From Arabidopsis thaliana (taxonomy: Eukaryota; Streptophyta; Magnoliopsida; Brassicales; Brassicaceae), in the NCBI RefSeq assembly GCF_000001735.4, contig NC_003075.7, positions 16,555,001 through 16,619,000 on the forward strand: DNA of 64,000 bases, written 5' to 3'. The translations under genes were made by a program, and so were the position numbers. Shown one piece after another: positions 10,133-19,893 of this stretch. Each line of letters begins with the position of its first letter. Positions within the stretch are counted from its first letter, which is position 1. The notes beneath the pieces are model-generated. The model did not search any database. It was not told the DNA's origin and saw only the letters and a list, made by a program, of their open reading frames with translations.

Positions 10133-12378
10133 TGAACGCGGATGGTACACGTACACTATTGGCTTTCGTACGCATAGTGCTCTTTCATTTCATCTTTCAT
10201 GCAAACTATTCCATTCCTCTTTATCTTCAGAAGAGATTCAAACTAATGATATTCGAATTGAGCCACAGTACTGGTTAATTATAAAGTCTCATTTGAGTCG
10301 TAAATCCCAGTGACGTGTTATTTGGAGAATTTCACTATCATGTGGTTGTGATGGTCAAATTAAGGCTACGCAATCACTTTGATACTCTCGATCATCTATT
10401 CTTACGTGCCGTCTCCAACGTTATATTTTGCTTATCATAAGCATACATCTGTCCTCTTTTCGTCATGTTCTAATCATTATATTTGATGCAGTAATCAAAC
10501 AATTTTACCATGTCAACCAAACAACATTTTCCGTTGATTGTTTGCTTAGTGTAATTGTGTAAATTATGGTTATCATTTATCTTTATAAAAATATATATGA
10601 CTATGGTTAAGTGTAACTTTTATGTGTATAGATGATGAGATAATTCAAGCAAATAGTTGTGAAAAGAATGGAATAATGAAGAAAAAGAAAGATAACTAGG
10701 ATCTTGCGATAAAAAGGCAAAAACATTCTATCAACATGCTAGCTATATCACCAATTTCCTTTACTTTTGAGATATTTGATCACTTGATCCTACTATAATT
10801 TATGAGATTTTATTTTAATTCAAATTGATAAATTGTGTAGTTTTTCACACACAAAAAAATAAAAAATAATTGTGTAGTTCTTAATTGATACGAGTTCTTT
10901 TCACTCTATGGTAATTCGACAACTAAATGAAAGCAATTGAGTAGTTGTCCTTTAATGTTTGAGACTTTATTGTTTTAGCGCTTAGGTTTCGCCGCGTATT
11001 GAACGGCATCGTGGACGATGGGATTGTGAGTAATAGTGAGTGGGACAAGGCAACCCACATAAGTTTCATATGGTAGATTCTGACATATTTAATCGTTTTA
11101 TTTATTAGACTTTGGGAAGCAGTTGAATGATTGATTGATATGTGGGATATATATGGGCCATATGGCTCAACGATTGAGTTTTTTTTTCTTTCTCTTATGT
11201 ATTCTGACATGTATGTGTGTTATTACTACTAAAGATAGTTGTAATTGCTAAATTCGTTGATTGTCTTTACTATGTTAGTAAGTATAGCAAGTAGCAACGG
11301 ATTCCAAACCAATATATGTCACTAACTTTATTGAGAATTACCAATGAAATTAACGATAACATCCTCTTCTTTTTTTTATTGCGCGGCAACAACTTAACCT
11401 AAAATTAAATTATTCAACTAGAAACGACATTTTAATAGTTGATTTTGGTCGAAATGCTGTGCATGCGCATTCGGTTTTCTGAATACGACAATAAACAGAC
11501 TGTCTATAAAATTACTTCAAAATGAGATAACAACAAATTTGTGAGTGGTGTAGAAATACAAGAAAATAGGTTTGTGATCGTCATTTAACCCTACAATATA
11601 TATGTCCATATGAACATTTGAAGCACGTTTATAATAAATTTATTATATTACTAATATATACACCAAATTTATTACGACGATAAACATTACAAAATTCTAG
11701 ATTTTTTTTTTTTTGCAAAGAATTCTAGAAGGTTTTTATATTAAGTGTAAGTCTTGCATATGATGGTTGAAGTTTTTTTTTTCTTTTTTTTTTAATTTTT
11801 TCCATATGGTTGAAGTTAATGAACATTATTTATTTGCCACGTGAAAAGACTGCCTCGAAAAGGTTAAATTCATATAATTTCCTCTTTGATTAGCCCCTTT
11901 ACAGATTGAAAATCTTAAAGTGGACCTGAAACTGCAAAGTAAAACTGAGGACAAAGGTTTCTTAAAGCAAAAAAAAAAAATGAAAAACAAAACCGCGATG
12001 ATCGAATTGTTGAATGATTGATTTAAAGGCTGGATGACCTGAGTTCGAGTACTTCTACAACGATTTCATTCATGATTAACTACTGTGAACATTTTGAGTT
12101 GCAAGATTACTCAACCTTCGATCCAAATTCTCTTGGTTACAAAATAAAATCTTTTGTTTAGGATTTGTAGAAAATGACTTTGGTTTTTGTTTCCAACTCC
12201 AGTTACACTCTAGATCAATAAAACATAAAAGCAAATTTGTGGTCACGAGATCTCATGACAAAAACGTGGCGTTTCTGCACCACAAAATTAAACATAATGG
12301 TCAAAAAATTTTAACATATCCCTATATCGCCAATACTTAAATTTGTATCCATCCCTCTTTAATTTGGTCAGTATACAC

Positions 12379-12458
12379 TACTAAATTGTTTTTGCTGCAA
12401 ATAATTTACTATTCACGTGAACGGTTATCAGTACTAAATTATTTTTGCTGCAAATATT
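12379..12458. repeat. 53-bp local duplication around a G-box palindrome
   Basis: TACTAAATTGTTTTTGCTGC near 12379 recurs near 12432 with one main change (TACTAAATTATTTTTGCTGC). Between the copies lies TTCACGTGAA (12412-12421), a perfect 10-bp palindrome containing the G-box CACGTG. Confidence 0.7.
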
Positions 12459-13222
12459 GATAGTAAAATTAAAACCTGCGATCTTTTTAATTATTGGTCT
12501 TGATCTGTTCATGTTTATGTAATAGAATTATTATCTGTATTAGAATAGTATAATTTATGAGATTTTTTTTTTGTTGACCGTATTATAAATTGATAATTAT
12601 TGTTTAAAAGCATTATAAATTGAAAAAGTTCAAAACAAAAACATGAACAAAACTTTTCCTGACCGTTTGTGTTTATTTTTTGTAATGTAAAACTTTTAAC
12701 AAAAGAGTTTTGAAACATTTTTTTTTTAATCGTTGACATATTATCGCAAAAAAAAAATACAAAAACAAATTCATCAAAAGGTGTGTCAAGGCTCAAGTTT
12801 AACTTGTTTTCCTTTAAACTTTTGTCACAAAAACGTTCAACATGAATTTTCTAGTAAATCATATAAAAGACACACAAAAGCAATATACATCGCAGGATAA
12901 TTTCAAAAGAAATGGTATCAGAAAAGCAAACTTCTTTACAAATAAATGTATTTAACTTCCTCAGGACAAATACAAGAATACAAAAACATACCAAACTCCT
13001 CAGAGCTTCTTTATTACAGAATCAAACAATAAAATTCTACATCGGAGAGTAACCACCGGAAAAGAAAAGGAGAATGAAGATAGGCGGTTTTGTTTCCGAA
13101 ACAAATTTCCAAGAATCCAGTAAAATTTTTGGTTCCCGATGATACATCATACTAATCACGATAAAACAAAACGCACACAGAAGTAAAGGAAGTACCTTTG
13201 AGCAGTCTTGTGGTTTAGATTC

Positions 13223-14165
13223 TCATTCAGCTCTAGACTGGCCAGCTCGTGAGGAAAGAATGATTCCTACAATAAGCCCGTAAAGAGCAAGCGCTTCTGC
13301 GAAAATAAGGATAAGAATCATCCCAACAAAGAGCTTAGGCTGCTGAGCATTTGCCCTGAAAAAGAATCGCAAAAGGGTAAGTCAAACACCAATGTTACAT
13401 ATCTTCCATAATACCTCAAAGCGTATCAGTAGCAGGAGGACGAGAGACAAACCTGACACCGGCATCACCAACAATCCCAATGGCCATTCCAGCTGAGAGA
13501 CCAGCAAGACCACAAGCAAGACCAGACGAGAGATGTGCGTATCCATCAAAGAGGTAGTAAGACTTAGCCTTGGGGTTAATCCCGGTACTGATGATAACAG
13601 CAATGATCAATCCATAGATACCCAACACTCCAGCCATAACAACAGGGACAATAGATTTCATCACCAACTCAGGTCTCATAACTCCCATAGAAGCCACACC
13701 AACACCACTCTTTGCGGTTCCATAAGCAGCTCCCATACCTAATAACATCCAATGCAATCCAAGGATTCAACATGGTTTCGTATGATCATATAAAGCACCC
13801 AATGAGGTTCCAAAATTCGAGGAATGCACAAGAGAATCGAATCTCTATCTCAGATTTACAGCCAAATAAGACACAAAAGCATTGCTCAATCAGATTTTAC
13901 TAGCTCAAATGCAAATCATATCCCATAAATCACCAATTCCTTATTTTTGCAGATCGAACCTAAAAGACTCATTCTTTATATCTATCACGATCATATACGC
14001 AATCTGTAACAAATTTCAGAAAATGGGAACACGATCTCACGAAGAAAGAAACAGATCAAAATGGGAAAACAGAGAGAAAATGAAATTACAGGAGAAAACG
14101 AGTGCGGCTGCAGCGCCGAGGAAGCCGAAGAAGGGAGCTGTTTCATCGCCGCTGAACGTAGACAT
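13223..14165 (-). CDS. VHA-c1: V-type H+-ATPase 16-kDa proteolipid, subunit c
   Basis: Three exons join to 164 aa: 14090-14165, 13453-13738 and 13223-13355. The start is [15 protein letters not shown]. The protein is four hydrophobic helices forming a hairpin pair, as in all V-ATPase c subunits. The proton-carrying Glu lies in helix 4 ([11 protein letters not shown]), and the glycine-rich helix 3 pattern ([20 protein letters not shown]) is present. Subunit c rings form the rotor of the Vo sector in vacuolar and endomembranes and carry protons during acidification. Arabidopsis has several nearly identical c genes. I assign this one as AVA-P1/VHA-c1 by position, because the protein alone cannot separate the paralogues. 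Intron 1 is about 350 bp and intron 2 is 97 bp. Confidence 0.93.
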
Positions 14166-15018
14166 GTCGGAGTTTTGTATCTGAGATCTTAAATCTGAAA
14201 TCGAGTCGATGAAAATCTGGCGAGAGAGAGAGAGATGAAGATATATCGCTGTTGAATTTATTTATTTTGTTTGTTGTTTTTGTTTTCAGATGAGTGGAAG
14301 GGAACAACGCTGCTTGTTCTGTAACAAGGACGACCACGTCATTTTGGCTTGGGCCTATTTTAGATTAAAAGCCCAATTTCTAAGATACCGATGTAGTATA
14401 AGTAACATAAACAATGGATTAGGTTCTGATTTTTGTTTGGGCCTAAAATGTTACTGCATACATGAGATACGGGCCCAATGACACAAGTACACAACTCATC
14501 TAGGCATATATGAAACCGAATCGGTTAATTTCTACTTGAGTCATTGTGAGAGCTGACATTAACTGTAACACCAAACAAGGACAAAACATTGAAACAACGA
14601 GGCAGAAACTTGAGCTCATGACCAAACCCTTACACTGATATTATCCAAAATAACAATTTGTTGGAGAGATCCCCGAGTAATGGACCAAAGAAGCTTTCAG
14701 GCTTCATAATGAGTAACTACCATCGGTATTCATCTTCTCCGGTTCTCCATTCCGCCTTAGTCTTGTCCAACAACTTCACACAAAACATGGAAAATGATTC
14801 TCTTCAGAGTCATGCGTTGATTTATTAACACTTGTTTCTATTAGATGCTTTTCAGCAGCATATATTATCCAATGCTTTCTGTTCATATGACTGACATGCA
14901 CTAAGATGAATGATCTCTCCTAAACCAAGCTCATAGATGAGTTGAGCACATATGATGACTTACCGCGGAGCGTTCTATCAGAGTAATATGCACTCGTTGC
15001 TTAAACGGCTTCAGACCA
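14166..15018. other. VHA-c1 leader/promoter and RbfA 3' flank
   Basis: The first part (to about 14230, with a GAGA run) is the VHA-c1 leader. The part near 15018 is the RbfA 3' UTR. No other gene was seen. The site II cluster at 14350-14477 is listed separately. Confidence 0.6.
14350..14477 (-). promoter_or_regulatory. Four TGGGCC/TGGGCT motifs in the VHA-c1 promoter
   Basis: TGGGCC at 14350, AGCCCA at 14370, TGGGCC at 14438 and GGCCCA at 14472 occur in both orientations within 130 bp. They lie 185-310 bp upstream of the VHA-c1 ATG. Site II elements are typical of housekeeping and growth-linked plant genes and bind TCP factors. The role is inferred. Confidence 0.55.
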
Positions 15019-16274
15019 TTACTTTACATAGATTATGTCTTCGTCGGGGTCATCCACTTCCCAATCTTGATCATCTTCTGTTGAGTCAGATGGTTCTGTT
15101 TTCCCTTCACCGCTTCCTTTCTCAGCTTTTATTTTGTCCAGTATTGCAATTACCTGAAACAGTCTCCAATTCAGTTTCTGCTCATAGTGATAACCGTACA
15201 TGGTATTACAATTGCTTGACTGACTATATCAGCATCCACCAAGTTCCGGTTTCTAATATAGCACAGAAGAGGTGATTTTCAGAGAAGACAATCAACAAGA
15301 TCAACTAGTTCATGACTCAACACTCATGACTATGAATGCAAGATAGAGATTTTGACCGCATCATTGAGACATTCATTTACTAACTGAAGACTAAATTTCA
15401 TTAAACGCTAGTTTACTTTAAGTGAAAGATATATTAGAATCCCTTACCCTGCTTCCTCTTTCCATGGCTTCATCCTCAATAAACCTGACCTCAGGCGTCA
15501 ATCTCAACTTCATTCGCTTCCCAAGCTCACTCCTAACGTACTTAGCTTTCGATTTCAACCCCGCAATTGCAACGTCTTTCCCTCTATCATCTCCAAACAC
15601 GGATACATATACTTTAACCACCTACAACCCCAAAAGAAACCATTTTCAGCTTCTAACATTACTCTGAAGTAATAATACTCTCAAACCAGCGGCTAGGTCC
15701 AGCACACAAATCATAAAACACATAATACGAATTGCTTCTGTCAAAAACTGATAAAAGAATCAGGATTCAATCCGTGCAAGCCACAGTATAGCATAAGTTT
15801 AATCAAAAGATCAAGTTAAGCAATTCTGGAATCAAATATTTCGAAAGACCCTAAATTTCCACTCCAGCTGCATAAATAGAGCAAGACCCACATGAATACA
15901 TTACACAAGAGTTTCCAATTAGGGTTTCTCATCACCTGCAAATCATTAGAGACTTCAACATCGCTAATGGTGGTGAGAGAAGAGAGGTAGCGGTCAGCTC
16001 CAAGTGCAGCTTCAGGTAAGACAGCGTGTTGTAAAACCGTGTCTGTTAGAAGCATGTCGGAGAGTTCTCTCATTATCTGCTTAGCCACCATCTTAACTCT
16101 CCTCGGGTTCGCCATACACCGTACGGTCCTGCGCACGGAGAGATTCGTACGGAGGTTGACCGGCGCCATTGATTGCGGGAAGTGGAAAGCCTGCGTCTTT
16201 GAACTGACGGTGTAGATTGGCGGATGATGGAGGAAGAAGAAGTGAGATTGATTGGTGTGGAGCAAGTTAGGCAT
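15019..16274 (-). CDS. Ribosome-binding factor A family protein, chloroplast
   Basis: Three exons join to 215 aa: 15936-16274, 15448-15621 and 15019-15153. Two codons upstream are open but start with GTG. The ATG at 16274 is supported by the duplicated copy at 19402, which keeps the same ATG. The N-terminus (MPNLLHTNQSHFFFLHH) is Ser/His/Phe-rich like a plastid transit peptide. The RbfA fold follows: RRVKMVAKQIMRELSDML, then LSSLTTISDVEVSNDLQ, VVKVYVSVFGDD, VRSELGKRMKLRLTPEVRFI and EDEAMERGSR. RbfA is a cold-shock 30S maturation factor in bacteria and acts in plastid ribosome assembly in plants. The tail is acidic (DDQDWEVDDPDEDIIYVK), as in plastid homologues. The KH-type GPP signature is weak, but the order of conserved blocks is convincing. 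Confidence 0.88.
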
Positions 16275-16611
16275 CGTCACAATGGTTCCTTAATCTCTTA
16301 TATTCCTCTGTTTTGGATTTGAAAAGGTCTCTGAGCAAGTAACGAAACAAGAACAAATTATCCAGTGTTCTAAGGGTATAGTAGTCGTTTCACAAAATCT
16401 AGGTGACGTGGAAGAGTTCAATCCACGAAAACCGGTCCGAGTTTCAAATTAAACCGAAGTAACTAAAACGAGAACCGAATTAATTTTTAGTATCAGCCAA
16501 TACATTTTCGATTCAGAAATTCTGATCAAGTAAATTGCATAAAACAGAGATTTGAATTCTAAATGAGACAAAATTAAACAAAATATTTCAAAAAATCAGA
16601 CCAGAACACCA
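16222..16611. repeat. Copy A of a ~390-bp direct duplication (RbfA 5' end and promoter)
   Basis: From GATGATGGAGGAAGAAGAAG (first codons of RbfA, antisense) through the promoter to the CAGAC-AGAACA block near 16605, this segment matches 19349-19737 in the same orientation, with scattered substitutions and small indels. This is the functional copy, attached to the intact RbfA gene. Confidence 0.85.
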
Positions 16612-18200
16612 CATTATCCATACCAACAAATAGAAACTATTGAAATGATAAATATTGTTTTAAAAATTCTAAAAGTGAAAATTCGAATACTAAAATCTAT
16701 GCAACAATGATAAAAGAACAAGTTGAATATTAAGAACTCTAGAGACTAATGATGGATGCAAAACACAGCTAGTTTTTAAAGATTTGAAAAGCTTTTTTTA
16801 TAATCTAAATAAAAAACATGGATAATAAAATTTACATAAAAATAATATAAAAATAAGTTGAATGTTTGGTATGCTAACGACCCAAAACGTATCCAAATTT
16901 CGATTAGTTATCATATATATATATATATATTTAAATTTAGTATAAAACAAAAAAAAAGCCTTAAAAACTTTTATAAATCTAAATAAAAAATATCAAAATT
17001 TGAAAACCTATTTTAAAAACTTGGATACTAAAATCTACATAAATGTTTGAAATTGTTAACGACCGAAGCTGGATCTAAAATCAGATTAGTTTTCATATAT
17101 ATTTTTATATAAATTTAGTATCAAGACAAAAACAAAAACCTTAAAAACCTTTGAAAAATTCGAATCAAAAATAACAAAATTTGAAAAGCTATTTTAAAAA
17201 TTCAAGTTTTTATGATATGAAAACAAATTGAATGTTTGGAATCGCTAACGACCGTAGCTGGATCCAAAATCCGGTTAGTTTTTCATATATATTTTTGTAA
17301 ATTTAGTATCAAACAAAACAAAACAATAAATCAGAAAAAACTTTAAAAGTCCGAATAAAAAACTTTGATACCAAAGTTATCTAAAAATGATATGAAAACA
17401 AGTTGAATGTTTGGAATCGCTAACAACCGAAGCTGGATCCAAAATCCGGTTAGTTTCATATATCTTTATGTAAATTTAGTATCAAACAAAACAAAAAAAG
17501 AACAAAAATTTTTTTAAAAAATCCCAACAAAAAACTTCGATACCAAATCTATATAAAGATGATATGAAAACAAGTTGAATATTTGGAATCGCTAACGACC
17601 GAAGCTGGATCAAAAATCCGGTTAGTTTCATATATTTTATGTAAATTTAGTATCAAACGAAACAAAAAAAAAACAAAAAAAAACTTTTTAAAATTCCAAC
17701 AAAAAACTTCGATACCAAATCTATATAAAGATGATATGAAAACAAGTTGAATGTTTGGAATCGCTAACAACCGATGCTGGATCCAAAATCCGGTTAGTTT
17801 TCCATATACATTTCTTGACGTAAATTTAGTATCAAAACAAAAAAAAAAGTCATAAATTTTTTTAAAAATCAGAATAAAAAACTTCGATACCAAATCTATA
17901 TAAAAATGATATGAAAACAAGTTGAATGTTTGGAATCGATAACGACCGAAGCTGGATCCAAAATCCGGTTAGTTTCATATATCTTTATGTAAATTTAGTA
18001 TCAAACAAAACAAAAAAAAAAAAAAAAAAAAACTCTTAAAAGTCCGAACAAAAACCTTCGATACCAAATCTATATAAAGATATGAAAACAAGTTGAATTT
18101 TTGAAATCGCTAACGACCGAACCTGGTTCCAAAATCCGGTTAGTTTTCCATATACATTTTTTACATAGATTTAGTATCAAAACAAAAAAAAAATCTAAAA
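16612..18200. repeat. Tandem array of about eight ~171-189-bp units
   Basis: The anchor GTTGAATGTTTGGAATCGCT (or a variant) occurs at about 16857, 17038, 17227, 17402, 17574, 17746, 17921 and 18092. A degenerate partial copy lies near 16722. Each unit also carries GCTGGATCCAAAATCCGGTT, a GTAAATTTAGTATCAAA block, an A-rich tract and CTTCGATACCAAATCTATAT. Units 4-7 are most alike and unit 1 the most diverged. No gene or transposase lies inside. The unit length is close to that of the Arabidopsis centromeric satellite, but the sequence is not the one I know for it. Confidence 0.9.
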
Positions 18201-18272
18201 AAAGAAACACAAGAAAAAAAATCTTATAAAATTTAAAATCTTTTATTAAAGAAAAAGAAAATTAGGAAAGCG

Positions 18273-18690
18273 CAAACCTTGGTTCTCGCTGGTGATGATT
18301 ATCGATCGATCGATGAAACACAAATTTGTCTTCTTCCTCCGCAGTCGAATTGTAGTTTTAAAGCCTACGAATCTGCCAACTGGTCGTTAATTTCACTATC
18401 CCTCTCTTGGCCATAGTCTTCCGCGCATCCTTCTCCGTCGTGTAATCATCTCCTTCGCCGCCGTTGAAAGAATCCTTCGGTGAAAGCGTTTCGGTGGCGA
18501 GATCTTTGATCGTGTGAAATTAGGGAGTCACGAACTAAAAAGTGAACTCGATTGATTGAAGATTGTTGTCACGAGAGAACGAAAGCACATCAGTGATCAG
18601 TCTCTCAGGGAAATTGCAGGTATGAAAAAGAAAGAAGAAGAAGAAGAAGAAGAAGATAAAAGATGGTATTTTGATTTCTCAACGAAGAAG
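18273..18690 (-). other. Possible unassigned minus-strand transcription unit with a 53-codon frame
   Basis: Downstream of a TATAAATA (18709-18716) comes a CTT-rich, leader-like tract and then a balanced-composition segment unlike the AT-rich spacers. Frame 18358-18519 encodes 53 codons of protein-like composition (KDLATETLSPKDSFNGG, then DARKTMAKRGIVKLTTSW) ending TAA, with no ATG. A 20-codon ATG frame (MCFRSLVTTIF) lies upstream in a different frame. A possible donor (CCAAG/GTTTGC) occurs at 18278 just before the array. I recognise no family. It may be a decayed gene exon, a noncoding transcript or an alternative leader. Confidence 0.35.
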
Positions 18691-18708
18691 AAGATACGAG
18701 AGTTGGAG

Positions 18709-18716
18709 TATTTATA
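18709..18716 (-). promoter_or_regulatory. TATA box for the candidate unit
   Basis: TATAAATA on the minus strand predicts a start near 18680, just before a pyrimidine-rich (CTT)n leader-like tract. Whether it is used is unknown. Confidence 0.4.
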
Positions 18717-19327
18717 AGCAAACGCTCCATTGAAAAAAGGAAATTGTCTCTTTTTTCTATGTTTTGCGAAGAAAAGGAAATTGATCAATGTAACAAAAAG
18801 TCAAATTAAGTTACCGTTACAAGAACAAATATGTTTCTTACTACCTACGTAATTTATTTGATGTTCACAAATCACAATTTAGAGTGTTTGTTGAAAGAGA
18901 TGGAACATCAACAAAACAAGCCTTGTAAAGTAACACAAATCTATAAAAGTCAAACCTAGTCATGTATTAACATAATGCTCGAAACAGAATGAAAAATATG
19001 CCACTAGCACAATCTTACTCAAACTACAAGCAAATTCACAACACAACACACACATCTCCTAAACGTATCACTACCTTTCCAAGCAAAAATTTCGTAGAAC
19101 TCGCCACAAGCACAAGCCCCCATAAACCAGTTGCTCTGCTTCCGTTTGTAATGACATGGTCAAAATGTCAATGGCTTATCTAGTCGGCTTACTCTAACTT
19201 TCGTGTATCTCATATTTGAAACAGACAAGCTCACCATTCAAAAGCTTGTTTAGCTGAACAACACTCAAATGTATCACCGTCGTTTACTCAAACTCATATA
19301 GGAACCTACCTACCTAAGACTAGCTTC
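18717..19327. other. Spacer between the candidate unit and the RbfA 5' duplicate
   Basis: No gene was recognised. The stretch 18990-19320 is richer in C and A, resembling UTR sequence, but no frame longer than about 64 codons and no domain is present. Confidence 0.4.
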
Positions 19328-19402
19328 TCAATATCCAAGCAACAATGTCTGATGATGGAGGAAGAAGAAGTGAGATTGATGGGTGTGTAGAAACTTAGGC
19401 AT
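19328..19402 (-). pseudogene. Truncated duplicate of the RbfA first codons
   Basis: The ATG at 19402 opens MPKFLHTHQSHFFFLHH, which matches RbfA MPNLLHTNQSHFFFLHH residue by residue with two changes. It then leaves homology (QTLLLGY) and stops after 24 codons. The promoter of RbfA is duplicated with it. The rest of the RbfA gene is absent, so this is a 5' fragment made by segmental duplication. Confidence 0.8.
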
Positions 19403-19737
19403 CGTCACAATGGTTCCTTAATCTCGTAAATTCCTCTGTTTTGTGTGTTTGGATTTGAGGAAGTAACGAAACAGAACAAATTTATCCATTGTTCTGAGGG
19501 TATAGTTGTCATTTGGCACCATCTACGGTGACGTGGAATAGTTCAAACCATATTCAACCGAAATAACCAAATCGATAACCGAATCAAATTTTAGTAAATA
19601 GAGAGATGTCTCTCATATACCACATCACCCATTACATTTTCTGATTAAGTAAAGTGCAATGAAAACAGAGAGAAGATTTGAATTCTTAACGAGACAAAAG
19701 TAAACAAAACCTTTCAAAGATTCAGACAAGAACAACC
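19349..19737. repeat. Copy B of the ~390-bp direct duplication
   Basis: It matches 16222-16611: GCATCGTCACAATGGTTCCT, then TCCTCTGTTTTG, AAGTAACGAAAC, GGGTATAGT, GGTGACGTGGAA and TTTGAATTCT all recur in order. Copies A and B are direct repeats about 3.1 kb apart and enclose the ~175-bp array and the candidate unit. Confidence 0.85.
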
Positions 19738-19893
19738 CTTAAATCTTAATCCATCCCAGACTCAATAAAATAGTAAAAATGTGCCAGCAATTAAGGTCAA
19801 ATGGAACACAAAATTCAACAAGATATCGTCATCATCTTACTCCATTAGTACCCAAAATTGATCATCATAATGCAGAACTTGAATATCTGCTAT

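Larger units (their letters stand above)
8077..13222. other. 5.1-kb gene-free region between ADC2 and VHA-c1
   Basis: AT-rich, with many stops in all frames. The longest frames are under 100 codons and show no domain. The region holds a CA microsatellite, a ~50-bp tandem repeat, a 16-bp palindrome and a 53-bp duplication (separate entries). A cluster of ACGT cores (near 8907, 9000 and 9029) and a TATATAA near 9012 occurs without a recognisable gene behind it. The last ~300 bases before 13223 are probably the VHA-c1 3' UTR. Confidence 0.5.

Noticed and set aside
12000-12075. tRNA-like B-box (GAGTTCGAGTACTTC) near 12050
   Set aside because: No acceptor stem or complete cloverleaf and no convincing A box, so at most a chance or ancient tRNA-like fragment.
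16857-18200. Array units as centromeric 178-bp satellite
   Set aside because: Period is similar, but the unit sequence does not resemble the pAL1 satellite as I know it.
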